NCBI GenBank assembly: GCA_030544215.1
Contig: JARZZO010000008.1
Coordinates: 16,983,114-17,047,113 of the forward strand
DNA from: Zantedeschia hybrid cultivar
Lineage: Eukaryota > Streptophyta > Magnoliopsida > Alismatales > Araceae
Reading direction: 5' to 3'
Length of the DNA stretch: 64,000 bases
Part shown: piece by piece, positions 22,721 to 33,570 of the stretch
Layout of the letters: the number at the start of each line of letters is the position of its first letter
Numbering within the stretch: position 1 is the first letter of the stretch
Program-made: the position numbers and the translations under genes
The notes under the pieces: model-generated
Told to the model about the DNA's origin: nothing
Databases searched by the model: none
What the model saw: the letters and a program-made list of their open reading frames with translations, nothing else

Positions 22721-22738
22721 TGGCGCCGTCTGTGGGAA
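22721..22738 (+). other. gypsy primer binding site
   Basis: TGGCGCCGTCTGTGGGAA starts two bases after the LTR end. The TGGCGCCG core is the tRNA 3'-end complement found in many plant Tat/Athila elements. The identity of the tRNA is not determined here. Confidence 0.75.
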
Positions 22739-22752
22739 ACTAGCAAAGAGTC

Positions 22753-25430
22753 ATGTCTCATCGTCCTGTAACCCGATGATCCGGACAAGACGAGGCAGAG
22801 ACGCGAGCGACTTCAGTACAGCCACTACACTCTGAAGGCACCCCATCTGCTCCACCACAAGACGCGGCTCTGCCTGTCATACCAGAGTCCCTCGCCTCCG
22901 GAGAACACCGGATAGAGGAACTTCAGCAACAAGTAGCAACTCTAGCCGCCGCCGTTACCTCTCTTGCACCCTTACAAGATGTGGTATCCGCCATTGCCCA
23001 ACGCCTGGGGTTATTGGGCCAGCTCCCCCAACAAGTGCCGCCTCCTCCACTCTATCCCGTCCAAGATACAAGGTTCCGGTCGGCGCCCTCACAGGTCTTC
23101 CCTGACGAGACCACTACGGCGCCTAGCGAGCCCTCGGCACCACCTGCCCGAGTCCCTCGCACCGACCGCGTTATGACGGAGCAAGGTTATGCTTCGTCCG
23201 AATTTCGTCCAGCCGAAATCGGAGGACGATCGGTCACCACTTCAACTGCCCCAGACCTGGACCAGCGGTTGACGGCAATGAGGAAAGAGATGCAGCAGAT
23301 GGTGTCTCGGCCGTACGGAGCGCCTCTTGCCAGCACCATCCTGGAGCAAACTCCGTTCTCGCCAGAGCTCCTAGCTACCGAGGTACCTCCTAACTTCAAA
23401 CTGCCGAAAGGCCCCCTCTACGACGGAATGACAGATCCGGTCTGCCACTTCCAAAGGTTCAACACCTACCTCTCTGTCCGAGGGGTCACTGAGGCAGTCC
23501 GCTGCCGTCTCTTCCCCCTCACTCTTGAAAAGACTGTCCTAATCTGGTTCGAGACATTGGCTCCCAACTCCATCAATTCTCTAGTCCAGTTGGGCCAATT
23601 ATTCATCGACCAGTTCTATGATGCCACCTGGCAGTGCAAAACTTCGGCCAGCCTATTAGCCATTCGGCAAGGCCCCACCGAAACCCTCCAGGAGTATTTC
23701 ACTAAATTCTGGGCCGAAGCCGCCCAAATCCCGAACCTGGACAGTTCGATTGCGGTCTCGGCCGTAATCAGCGGGTGTCGGGACGAAGGGCTTCTCGGCT
23801 CTATCGGGAAACGCCATCCCTCTACCTTCCAGGACCTCGTAGCCCGGGCCCATAAATACATTAACCGGGAGGCCTTGATGATGTCTAAAGGCAAGAGTAC
23901 CACCGGAGTAATACTGGCGCCTGCCCCTCCGGCGGTCCGTCCTCGATCCGAAGATCAAGAACCCTCTCGTAAGCGATATCGGATGGAGGAGTGGGACCGA
24001 GACAAGCGACGGGATCCGCAGCCGCGGTACCTGCCGCTGCCCGCTCCCCCTTCCCGAATGCTTATGGAGGTGAAGGGCATGCTCCGACAGCCAGAGCGCA
24101 TCAAAACAGATCCTCGCCAAAGGGACCCCGGCAAATATTGCGAATACCATCGGGAGATCGGCCATTCGACCGATGAATGCAGGCACCTTCGGGAGGAAAT
24201 CGATCGCCTCATCAGAGAGGGCAGACTGCCACAATACCGGAGAGAGCAGCCTCAACAGCAGCGGAACCGGGACGTCCCTGAGACGACCAGGCCGCATCAA
24301 CCTCCGGAGAAAGAAGTCGCTCCTTCGCCAAAGGTCACCTCGGCCCCAGTAGAAACATCTCACCAACAACTCAGTGTTGGGTCAATCATGATGATATCCG
24401 ATGGACCAGGAGAAGGATCGAGGCGTCGTCAGGTCAGCTCTACAGCAGTAGCAGCGGTTGATGTCGAGCCGAAGCGGTCTCGTCAAGAAGACATTACCTT
24501 CGGCCAAGAGGATCTGACTGATATTCAGGTTCCTCACGACGACGCCCTCGTTATAAACACTGTAATAAACAGCTACGATGTTCATCGTATTTTTGTTGAT
24601 AATGGAAGCGCTCCAAATATATTATTTTACGATTGTTTTGTAAAGATGGGATTGAATGAGGCTAATATGAAGCCTCACCGGGGGCCACTATTCGATTTTA
24701 ACGGCTCGCCCTGCCGAGTAGAAAGCATTGTCCGGCTCCCTGTAACTATAGGTTCGGCTCCCCGATAATTAACCGTAGAAACGGATTTTGCCGTTGTTAA
24801 AGTTGATTCAGCTTACAACGTCATCTTTGGCCGAAGGCTAATCGGCGGGATCGGAGTTGTACCCTCGTCCGATCACCAGAAGCTTAAATTCCATACCGGC
24901 CATGGAATAGGCGAAGCCAAGGGGAATCAAGAAGCAGCTCGGCAATGTTATATGATTTCGGTTAAGGGAAAGGTTGCGGCCGAATCCCTGTCAATCGAAT
25001 CTTCAGCCGAAGCGTCTCCGGGTGAGGAACTCATCGCCATCCCAGTTCCGGGAGGCGAGGGACGGACCCTTATGATAGGCTCTGGCCTAGAAAAAACTGA
25101 AGCCGAAAGACTTGCCGAGTTCCTGAAAAAGAACCTCGACGTCTTCGCCTGGTCTCCTGCAGACATGTCCGGGGTCGACCCGGAGATAGCGGAGCATCGG
25201 CTGCATGTCGATCCCAACCAGCCCCCGGTAAAGCAGAAGCGGCGTACCTTCAATCAGGAAAGGAGGACCGCCATCTAAGCCGAAGTTCAAAAAGGGCTGG
25301 ATGCCGGGCATGTCCGAGAGGTACACCACCCAGATTGGATTGCCAATGTGGTGATGGTGCCTAAGAAAGATGCCAAGTGGCGGATGTGCGTGGACTTCAC
25401 CAACCTCAACAAAGCCTGTCCGATGGATAG
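22753..25430 (+). pseudogene. gypsy gag, protease and start of RT (decayed)
   Basis: The gag start is the ATG at 22753. A TGA at codon 9 (22777-22779) is followed by an open frame to 24768. The Retrotrans_gag region runs around NFKLPKGPLYDG to EYFTKFWAEAAQI, with a cysteine/histidine patch CEYHREIGHSTDEC later. A protease follows with the active-site-like segment IFVDNGSAPNILF. TAA codons at 24766-24768 and 25276-25278 interrupt it, but the same frame continues into the first RT segment (EVHHPDWIANVVMVPKK, WRMCVDFTNLNKACP), where the solo LTR begins. Gag and pol appear to be one frame. No frameshift is seen in this part. Confidence 0.88.
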
Positions 25431-26758
25431 TGTAGACACGCTAATTTTGACGTCATTTCCAGTAAATTTCATATCATATAATAATGCCTCAGAATGGTCT
25501 GATATTTAATCATTGATTAATTTTTATTAATATTTTTGAGTGTCGGGTTTAACAGACATGTTTAAGTTAATCAATTGAATTGATTTTAGCTTAAATTTCA
25601 GTTAAAATATGCAGAATTCTAAAAGACGTCGACACATGTAGACGCCATTTAGAGTTTATTCATATTTTAGCGTTTAAATTTGAATTTTAATCAATTGATT
25701 AATTAGCTAAAAGGCGTCTGTGAGGTACGACGCATTTTAGGTTTCCTAAGCTATTTTAACTTCTCTTCCGGATATTTATCCTTATCTTAATTAGGGTAAA
25801 AGACGTCTACACACGTGGACGCGTTTTATCTAATAAAGATAAAGATAAGTTTTCTCGGATATTTATCCTTATCTTAAATTAATCTGAAAGACGTCATCCA
25901 AGGTGGACGCGTTTTAGATAATTACCGATAAAGATGAATTAATCAGTATTTATCTGTCGGTTAAGATGGATAAATCCTAGATTTTTCTATGTTAATCGCG
26001 AACGCAGAAGAAGCCTATAAATACCTTACATATCAAAGAGTTAAAAAAGAGAGAATTGAATTGAGTTGAGCCATAGCGTTATTATAGCGAGTTGAAGATC
26101 GGAGCAACCACGTCGGAACGCCGGAGCGCTGCCATTTCCAGAAGTCGGCGTCCCTTTCAAGATCTTCATCCTTTCAAGGCTTCAATCCAATTGGGCATAA
26201 GTGTTTCAATTCTGCATTCATTTTACATCTTCATTAATATTTCATTCCTCATAATCACTTCATGCAACACACACCACAGCATTAATCTTCCAAAACCTAT
26301 TTGATTTAAGGGGTTTCAAAGCCATTTAAACAAGTAAGTTTGCTGTTTAAGCATGTTTATAATCATGGTTAGTTTAGATATTACTTACACTTAAATTCTC
26401 ATCAGTATTTCTTCATTTTCTTTCTCTGTCTCTGCTGCACTCAACAACAAACGAGAGAACAAAAGGGGAAATCAAGCACAAAGCCAGAAGGACTTCTGGA
26501 CGATCCTCAACCTCAAACTCAACAGCAAGAACAAAAGAACAAAGAAAGGGCTCTCTTTCTTCAGCCGGCTGAAGGAGGGGAACCAAGGACTCAATTTTCC
26601 GCGTTCAAACAGGTAGGCGATCATATCTCTCTTTTGAAACTTTTTAGTTAAAAGTTTCTGGCGATCACTGCACTTTAGTTGCTGTTTTTAATAGGTTAGT
26701 TTACACTAAACAACATAGCTTTTTCATGTTAATCACACGAGCATTTTCAGCACCTACA
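25431..26758. mobile_element. solo LTR inserted in the gypsy RT
   Basis: The 1,328-bp insert starts TGTAGACACG and ends CACCTACA (TG...CA), and is flanked by the 5-bp TSD gatag at 25426-25430 and 26759-26763. Removing the insert and one TSD copy joins the RT reading frame exactly, from NLNKACPMDS to FPLPRIDQ. It has a TATA box (TATAAATA at 26016-26023) but no internal domain, as expected after recombination between two LTRs. The TATA box suggests transcription on the plus strand. The parent family is not identifiable from this window. Confidence 0.88.
25618..25920 (+). promoter_or_regulatory. four palindromic ACGT-core modules upstream of the solo-LTR TATA box
   Basis: Four related units lie at about 25619-25652, 25708-25740, 25797-25830 and 25886-25917. 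Each has the plan AAAAGACGTC, then a short spacer (acacacgtgg in unit 3), then GACGCGTTTTA. Each is thus nearly an inverted repeat with one or two ACGT cores (GACGTC, CACGTG), the core bound by plant bZIP factors. A further TGACGTCA sits near the LTR start (25448). They lie in U3 about 100-400 bases before the TATA box, so an enhancer role is a reasonable inference. Confidence 0.55.
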
Positions 26759-28989
26759 GATAGCTTCCCACTACCTCGGATAGATCAGGTGGTGGATGCA
26801 ACCTCCGGCTACGAGCTACTAAGCTTTCTCGACGCCTATTCAGACTACCATCAGATCCGAATGCATCCGGAAGACGAGAGCAAGACCAGCTTCACGACTG
26901 ATCTCGGTCTATACTGCTATACCCGGATGCCCTTCGGCCTGAAGAATGCCGGAGCGACGTATCAACGTCTCGTCAACAAAATATTTGCTCCGCAGCTCGG
27001 CCGCAACATAGAAGTCTACATCGACGACATGCTGGTGAAAAGCCGCGTCGCTACAGACCACCTGGCTGACTTGGCCGAAACATTCTCCGCCCTGCGCCGA
27101 TACAAAATGAAGTTAAATCCAGCTAAGTGCGCCTTTGGAGTGGCCTCCGGAAAGTTTCTCGGCTATATGGTCACTCGCCGAGGGGTGGAAGCTAACCCCG
27201 CGAAGGTTTCGGCCATCATTCAAATGCGCCCTCCGGTTAACATCCGAGAAGTCCAGAAGCTAAACGGAAGGATTGCCGCCTTAAGCCGCTTCATGTATAG
27301 AGCGGCGGATTATTGCTTTCCCTTCTTCAAGCTGCTGAAGAAGGCCAATAGCTTCTCCTGGACCGACGAGTATTAATCGGCCTTCGAACAGCTAAAGGTC
27401 TATCTTTCTAAGGTTCCCATCCTGTCCAGGCCGGTCCATGGAGAGCTGTTGTTTCTCTACCTCGCGGTATCTGAGACAGCTATCAGCGCCGTCCTCGTCC
27501 AGTAGCAAGACGGCATTCAGAAACCTGTCTACTATATAAGCCGAGCCCTCCAAGGAGCAGAGCTTCGGTATCTTGCTCTTGAGAAGCTGGCCTTAACCCT
27601 CGTCTCATCCGCAAGGAGGCTCCGACCCTACTTTCCCGGCTGGCATCAACTCAAGACGGGGGAGGAGGCCGAATGATTCTCGTGGAAGAACTCGCCAAGC
27701 CGAGCCTCGAGGAGTCAGAAGTCATGCAAGTGACCGAATTTGAAACCGAGACCTGGATGACTCCCCTAGTCACTTTCCTCCTCCGAGGAGAAGTTCCGGC
27801 CGATCCAAAAGAAGCAAGACATATTCGACAACGCTCTTCTCACTTCCTTCTCCTGGACGGGCTGTTATACAAAAAGTCCTTCGGCCGACCACTCTTGCGA
27901 TGCCTCAGCCCGGCCGAAGCTGACTATGCGTTGCGAGAGGTACATGAAGGGGTATGCGGAGCACACGCAGGAGGAAGGGCCCGAGCTCATAAGCTTCTAA
28001 GGCAAGGATACTGGTGGCCGACGCTCCAAGAGGACGCAACTGCCCTCGTCCATCGCTGCGATCAATGCCAGAGGTTCAGCTCCCTCATCCACCAGTCAGC
28101 AACCCTTCTAACTCCTTTATCAGACCCCTGGCCTTTTGCCCAATGGGGAATCGACCTCCTGGGGCCCTTTCCCGTCGCCACCGGCCAGAGGAAGTTCCTT
28201 ATCGTGGCGGTGGATTACTTTACTAAATAGGTAGAAGCCGAACCCCTCGCGACCATAACCGATAGGAACGCATGAAACTTCATATGGAAGTCTATCATTT
28301 GTCGATACGGCATCCCTCGTGCCATCATATCAGACAATGGCAAACAATTTGACAGCCATCGGTTCAAGGACAACTGCGCCAGCTTCGGCATTCTCCACAA
28401 ATTTACATCAGTAGCACACCCCCGGACAAATGGCCAGGTCGAGGTTACTAATCGAAGTATACTACAAGGACTGAAGACTCGCCTCGGCGAAGCCAAAGGC
28501 CGATGGGTGGAAGAGCTGCCAAGCGTTCTGTGGGCTTATCGGACTACAAGCCGAACCCCAACCGGCGAAACCCCATTCCGCATGGCTTATGGGGTAGAAG
28601 CCGTTATTCCTATCGAAATTGGCCTTCCCTCACCGAGAGTCCTTACTCATAATCTGGAAGCCAATGAGGAGGCCTTAAAAGATCACCTTGATCTTATAGA
28701 AGAAATCAGAGAGAAAGCTCGCATTCGGCTAGCAGCTTATCAGCAGCGCATGGCCAGATACCACAACACTCGAGTGAAGCCCCGAAGTTTTGAACCCGAG
28801 AGCCTCGTGTTGAGGAATGCTCATGCGTCTAAACCAGCTGAAGCCGCAGGGAAGCTTTCTCCCAACTGGGAAGGACCATATCGCGTAAGAGAGGTAATTC
28901 GACGAGGGGCTTATCGGTTGGAAACCCTTTCGGGCCAACCTCTCCCTCGTACCTAGAATGTGGAACGCCTTCGGCGTTATTTCATGTAA
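26759..28989 (+). pseudogene. gypsy RT, truncated RNase H and integrase (decayed)
   Basis: RT continues with FPLPRIDQVVDA, DAYSDYHQI, the MPFGLKNAGATYQ motif and the catalytic YIDDMLVKS at about 27018. A TAA lies at 27374-27376 and a TAG at 27503-27505. RNase H starts (YYISRALQGAELRY) but is cut off after RLRPYFP. The next recognisable part, from 27673 in another frame, is the integrase zinc-binding region (HEGVCGAHAGG ... HRCDQCQR) and its catalytic core (GIDLLGPF, SDNGKQF, NGQVEVTNR), so a large piece of RNase H has been deleted. Further stops: TAG 28228-28230, TGA 28273-28275, TAG 28954-28956. The natural end is the TAA at 28987-28989. No chromodomain is seen. Confidence 0.88.
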
Positions 28990-29049
28990 GTTACTTCCCC
29001 CGGAATTCAGCCGGAAGGCATGAATAAATTTCTTCTTTTAAGATATCAT

Positions 29050-29650
29050 ATCTGGCATGGTTCTCTAAGTCCGTGTAAACCGTATCGGGATTGGCTTCGG
29101 CCATGCAAACCGTATCGGGAGCGGCATGATTTTCTCTAAGTCCGTGTAAACTGTATCGGGAGTGGCTTCGGCCATGCAAACCGTATCGGGAGCGGCATGG
29201 TATTCTCTAAGTCCGTGTAAACCGTACCGGAAGTGGCTTCGGCTATGCAAACCGTATCGGAAGCGGCATGGTATTAAGTCCGTGTAAACTGTATCGAGAG
29301 TGGCTTCGGCCAAGCAAACCGTATTGGGAGCGGCATGGTATTCTCTATGTCCGTGTAAACCGTACCGGGAGTGGCTTCGGCTATGCAAACCGTATCGGAA
29401 GCGGCATGGTTTTAAGTCCGTGTAAACCGTATCGGGCGTGGCTTCGGCCATGCAAACCGTATCGGGAGCGGCATGGTATTCTCTAAGTCCGTGTAAACCG
29501 TACCGGGAGTGGCTTCGGCCATGCAAACCGTATCGGGAGCGGCATGGTTTTCTCTTAAGTCCGTGTAAACCGTACCGGGAGGGACTTCGGCCATGCAAAC
29601 CGTATCGGGAAGCGGCATTATTTTCGAAGTCCATATCCGAATCTGGATTG
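29050..29650 (+). repeat. tandem array of about eight roughly 71-bp units in the gypsy 3' region
   Basis: The phrase tctctaagtccgtgtaaac starts at 29062 and 29133, and variants follow to about 29620. Each unit has two half-units sharing AAACCGTATCGGGAG followed by tggcttcggcc or cggcatgg. Some units lack the tctc part and are shorter. Long open frames on both strands here are by-products of the repeat. Such 3'-region tandem arrays are known in Tat elements and have been proposed as seeds of satellite DNA. Confidence 0.8.
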
Positions 29651-29847
29651 GCTTCGGCCGTGCGAGCCGCATCTAAACAACAATATGGTCTCGGCCACAA
29701 GGAGAGCCAGACTCAGTCGTTCATTCAGAACACACAAGTGGAAGCAAAGTACTTTTCATATATATATAAGAACAGAGTACAAAATCGGCCGTACATCTGG
29801 CCGCAGCCTTTCAAAAAAGCAAACAAAAACCGGGACAAGCCCCCGTA

Positions 29848-32254
29848 TTAGCTTTCGGTATTATCGCCGTCTACACCGACGAGGGTCTGATCGGGAGATG
29901 GAGAAGGAGAATCTTCGACCTGAACAGCCTCGGCAGGAGCGACCTCATCAGGAACGGCCGCGTTGCCTTCCGCTGGGGCCGAAGCTCTTTCGGCCTTAAG
30001 CTCCTTCCACCAGGCCAGAAGCTCTTCGTCTTCCTCGTCCGTCGGAAGGGCGATGCCGGTCAGGTCTACGGCCGGGCACGCCTTTTAGGCGATACCCAGC
30101 CCTATGCTGAACACGGAGGACACCGCCTCGAGTTGAGCCTGCATTATCTCCTCGGCATAATCCGGGCCGGCCTTATAGCTAGCTACGGCTGTATGAGTAG
30201 CCTCTTCGGCCTTAGCTTCCAGATCTGCCTTCAGAGCCGAGACCTCCTCGGCGTGGCGGCGGCGATCTGAGACCCGCTGGTCGACCTTGTCTTGGATCTC
30301 GGCCTTAAGAATTTCGTTTACGGCCCGGACCTCCTCCAGTTCCTTCTCGGCTTTCTCCCTCTCCTGTACGGCCTTCGTCTTGGCCTCGGAGGAGGCGCGG
30401 ATACCTCCTTTTGCTCCCCCAGCTCAGCCCGCATCCGGGCATTTGCTTTCATGGGCAAATCGACGCTGGCCTCGAGACTACGCCAAACCGAGGCGACTTT
30501 GCCGAAAGCTGGCTGATCCGAAGCCTGGTCGATGTCCCGGAGCCTTTGCTGAATGGCCACCTGACGGCGAATGAGGCCCCCGCACATGACTGCGGTCTAC
30601 AGCCAAAGGCAAAAAAAAAAAAAAAAAAAAAATCAACAACCGCAAACAAGCCAAGGGAAATATTAAACCAAGGCCAATAAAGAAGCTTTTTTACCTGGAC
30701 CGACAGTCGGGCGCACTGCATCGCCAAGCCATCCGAGGACAACACTTTTATCTCGTCCTCGGTCATCAGGAGGGTTAAGCCGCGGAGCAGGCGCAGGCAT
30801 GTCCGAGAGTCCTCCAGACTCTCGTCCGTATAGACCCCCAGATTCGGGACCCAGAGCTCATGCCCGTATTCACGGGACATGTGCGTCCCGGAACCCCCGA
30901 GGTCCTCTGTTCCGGCCGCCGCAGCCGAAGGAAAGTCGCCCCTCGATGCTTCGAGAGGGGTCAAGAGAGGGGGCCCTCGGGCGGCCACCGGCCTCTTGGC
31001 CACCTGGGCAAATTTTGCCTCGCCAGGCTCATCGGCCCGGCTCCGTTTCGTTAGTCGGCCGCCCCCTCGCGCGACCGACTTTCCCTCTCTCTCTCTTTCA
31101 AGTGCAGCAGCAACGGCGCGGCCCTCGACCGAAGCCGCCGTCTGCCCTACGGCCCGAGCGCTCAGGGCCACGTCTCGTCCAGCCTCTCCTCCCGCCGCCT
31201 CCGGCTGGGACGGTTGAGATTGGCCGGACTGCTGGGCGAGCCGACCAAGGAGTCCCCGAATCCCAGTCATCTCTGCGGACAGAGAAAAAAGAGTTAGCAA
31301 GCTTACGGCGCACAACTCTCCTTAACACAAGACCGACTTACCCTCGGCCGAAGCCTCAGCACCCTCTTCGGTCGGAGGAGCTTTGGCCGGAGCTTCAACC
31401 TCGGCAGTTCCCTCGGCCTCCCCCGGAACATCCTCGGGAGAGAGGTAAGGAGAGACCCGAGGAGGATCCTTCGTCGGATCCGGCTAAGCCCCCGTCTGCA
31501 CGAGCCGCTCCTCTTCATAGAAAAGCTTCGCTATATCATACGGAGCCTCAGCTTCTATGAGGCGCACAATATGAAGCTGATCAGGGTTAAGGGAAGGCGG
31601 ATCGGAGAGGCCTTCGGCCAGTGGTGCCCACTCAATGGGGAAGGGCCACACACTCCTCTCCTTCTCCAGAAGAGAGATGAAGATAAAGCTCTTCTTCCAA
31701 TGGTGAATGGACGAAGGCTTCCCGGAAAAGATACCCCGGCCGAAGCGGGGGACAAAGCAATACCAATCGGATTTTCCCTGCCGCTGTATCTTGAAAAGAA
31801 AGCGGAAGATGTTTACCGAAGGGATGACGTCAATATAGGCGTGCACAGCCAAGAAGGCATAGACTGTGCGCCAAGAATTAGGGAAAAATTGAGACGGGGC
31901 CAACCCGTAGAAGCTCAAAAGATTAATTACGAAGGAAGGAAGAGGAAGACGAAAGCCCGCCCGGAAGCTCTCCTCGTAAATAGAAAAGCTGCCCGGTAGG
32001 ACGGAGTTGGCCCTGGTGTTTTTTCGGGGCCGATAGGGGATCGTCCAAGATGGGAGTTGGTAGTAAGAAGCGATGGTCTTGACCCCATCATCAGAAAGAG
32101 TGCAGGCCGCATCAAAGACGGTCTCGGCCCGACGACGGCCGGAGGTAGAAGCATGGGCTGCAATCGGAACCTCCTCGATTTCTTCAGCACCAGACACTTC
32201 GGCCTCATCCGCCATGAGAGAAGCGAGGGAGTTCGAGGAAAAGGGAGATGACAA
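29848..32254 (-). pseudogene. antisense gene of the gypsy element (PF04195-like 'gypsy type transposon' protein, spliced, decayed)
   Basis: On the strand opposite gag-pol, 32254-31484 encodes about 256 residues with the plant 'putative gypsy type transposon' pattern: FRAGFRLPLPSFVINLLSFYGLAPSQFFPNSW, then AVHAYIDVIPSVNIFRFLFK. A TAG at 31484-31486 interrupts it. Downstream lie two plausible introns: 31273-31341 (69 nt, GTAAGT...CCGCAG) and 30590-30694 (105 nt, GTAAAA...CCGCAG with a T-rich tract). The last exon encodes an acidic, alanine/glutamate-rich coiled coil with a frame change near 30405 and an early TAA near 30088, ending at the TAA 29848-29850. The reading starts upstream of 32254 (the 32254 codon is TTG); the true start is unresolved. 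Extra antisense genes are known in Tat elements; their role is unknown. Confidence 0.72.
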
Positions 32255-32590
32255 GGAAGATTCAGGAGGCTGGGACGAAGACGAATAACCTTCGGCCGAA
32301 GAGCCACTCTCGGCCGAAGGGGGGCTACTGAATATGAATCACGGAGCAGAGAAATAAAATTGAGGCTTACCCTCAAGCAAGATCTCCTCGACTGCCCACC
32401 GCCTCTCAGACAATAGAAGGTTCCCCGGCCACAACTCCAGGCAACAGAGAGCTTCCCGGCAACAGACAGAACGCTCTCAATCACCTTCGGTGGCCCGTTC
32501 TTCGCCGGAGAAGCAGGGAAGTTCAGATGATTGCAGAAAAACACAGGCACGAGAAGAAGAAAGTGGAACAATGCCCTAGGGAGGGGCTCC

Positions 32591-32598
32591 TATTTATA
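32591..32598 (-). promoter_or_regulatory. TATA-like box for the antisense gene
   Basis: TATAAATA on the minus strand in the context tcttataaatagg, about 340 bases upstream of the conserved antisense exon. It is the only strong TATA motif noticed in this stretch, so it may start the antisense transcript inside the element. Confidence 0.45.
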
Positions 32599-33225
32599 AG
32601 AAAAGATTGAAGGCATTTCCCGCCAAAATCAACGGCTGAGATCTCCCCCCTCTTCAGTACCGCTTCTCTCAGATGCACGTCACGTGCGCCGTCCTTCGGC
32701 AATGATTACGGTCTGGCTGCGGGATCGAGAAAACATAATCAACGGCCGGAAGCGGTCTGACCCTACGGCTGATAACTCTGATGCTCGCTACGTGTTCCGA
32801 TCCGTGTGCCGGGGGCGGAAGAGGCAGCGATCCAAGTGAAGTCTTGGGTAGGGAGCTGAAGTGACCTGCGATCCGCGTGATCATCAGGCACGGCCAGGAT
32901 CTTTTTGTGCTTTTAACGGGACGACCAGGTACGCGACACGTATCCCGTGTTTTCTCAAGACGCGACCATTCTAACGGGAAACTCGACATCTTTCCCGTCC
33001 ATTTTTCAGGAATCCTGACACAACCAGAAGACTCGTCCCTTCGCAACCTAGGACGAAGGCATTCGTCACTACGTCCCGAGCAGAGACGAGGCTAATGGTT
33101 ACTAGCCCTTGGTCGACCGAAGGCAGTTTTCATAACAAAGCAAAAAGCTTTAGACAGCGCATGTCACATTACTCCTCCGAGGAGGCTTCGGACTATACTC
33201 TCGCCATCTCATGAAACTGAGGAAG

Positions 33226-33244
33226 ACAAGAGTGGGGGGCTATG
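33226..33244 (+). other. gypsy polypurine tract
   Basis: The purine-rich gacaagagtggggggctatg directly precedes the 3' LTR start (TGATGAGG at 33245), the expected place for the plus-strand primer. Confidence 0.65.
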
Positions 33245-33570
33245 TGATGAGGCAGAATCCGATTCGGCCCATTAAAGCAAACCCAACACTGAGATCAGCC
33301 CGGCAGCATCAGAAGCAGACCCATTGGCTGCCTTCGGCCCAGCGGCCTTCGGCCCAGTAAGCAACTTAGAGGTCCTCGGCCCATCAGCGGCCCGATAGCC
33401 TTCGGCCCATTAGCGGCTCAGTAGCCCTCGGCCCAACAGGCTCCAGCCCACTATGCGGCTTCTGGCCCATCAGCAGCCCAACTCCCTTCGGCCCAGTAGC
33501 CGTATCCAGCCCACTCCGGTAGAAGGATTAGGCGCTATGGCAGTTTACCAGTAAATCCAGAACATAGTCC
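33245..33570 (+). repeat. gypsy 3' LTR, first part
   Basis: Matches the start of the 5' LTR at 21812 (TGATGAGGCAGAATC...). It is interrupted after agtcc (33566-33570), the target-site copy of the copia-type element. The LTR resumes at 42692. Confidence 0.92.

Noticed and set aside
29065..29851. Long frames on both strands over the 71-bp array as repetitive proteins
   Set aside because: The array has unit-length variants that shift frames, and both strands are open equally. It is non-coding tandem repeat.
30799..31560. 253-codon plus-strand frame opposite the antisense gene
   Set aside because: It is the shadow of the minus-strand coding exons; the minus strand has the domain similarity and splice sites.
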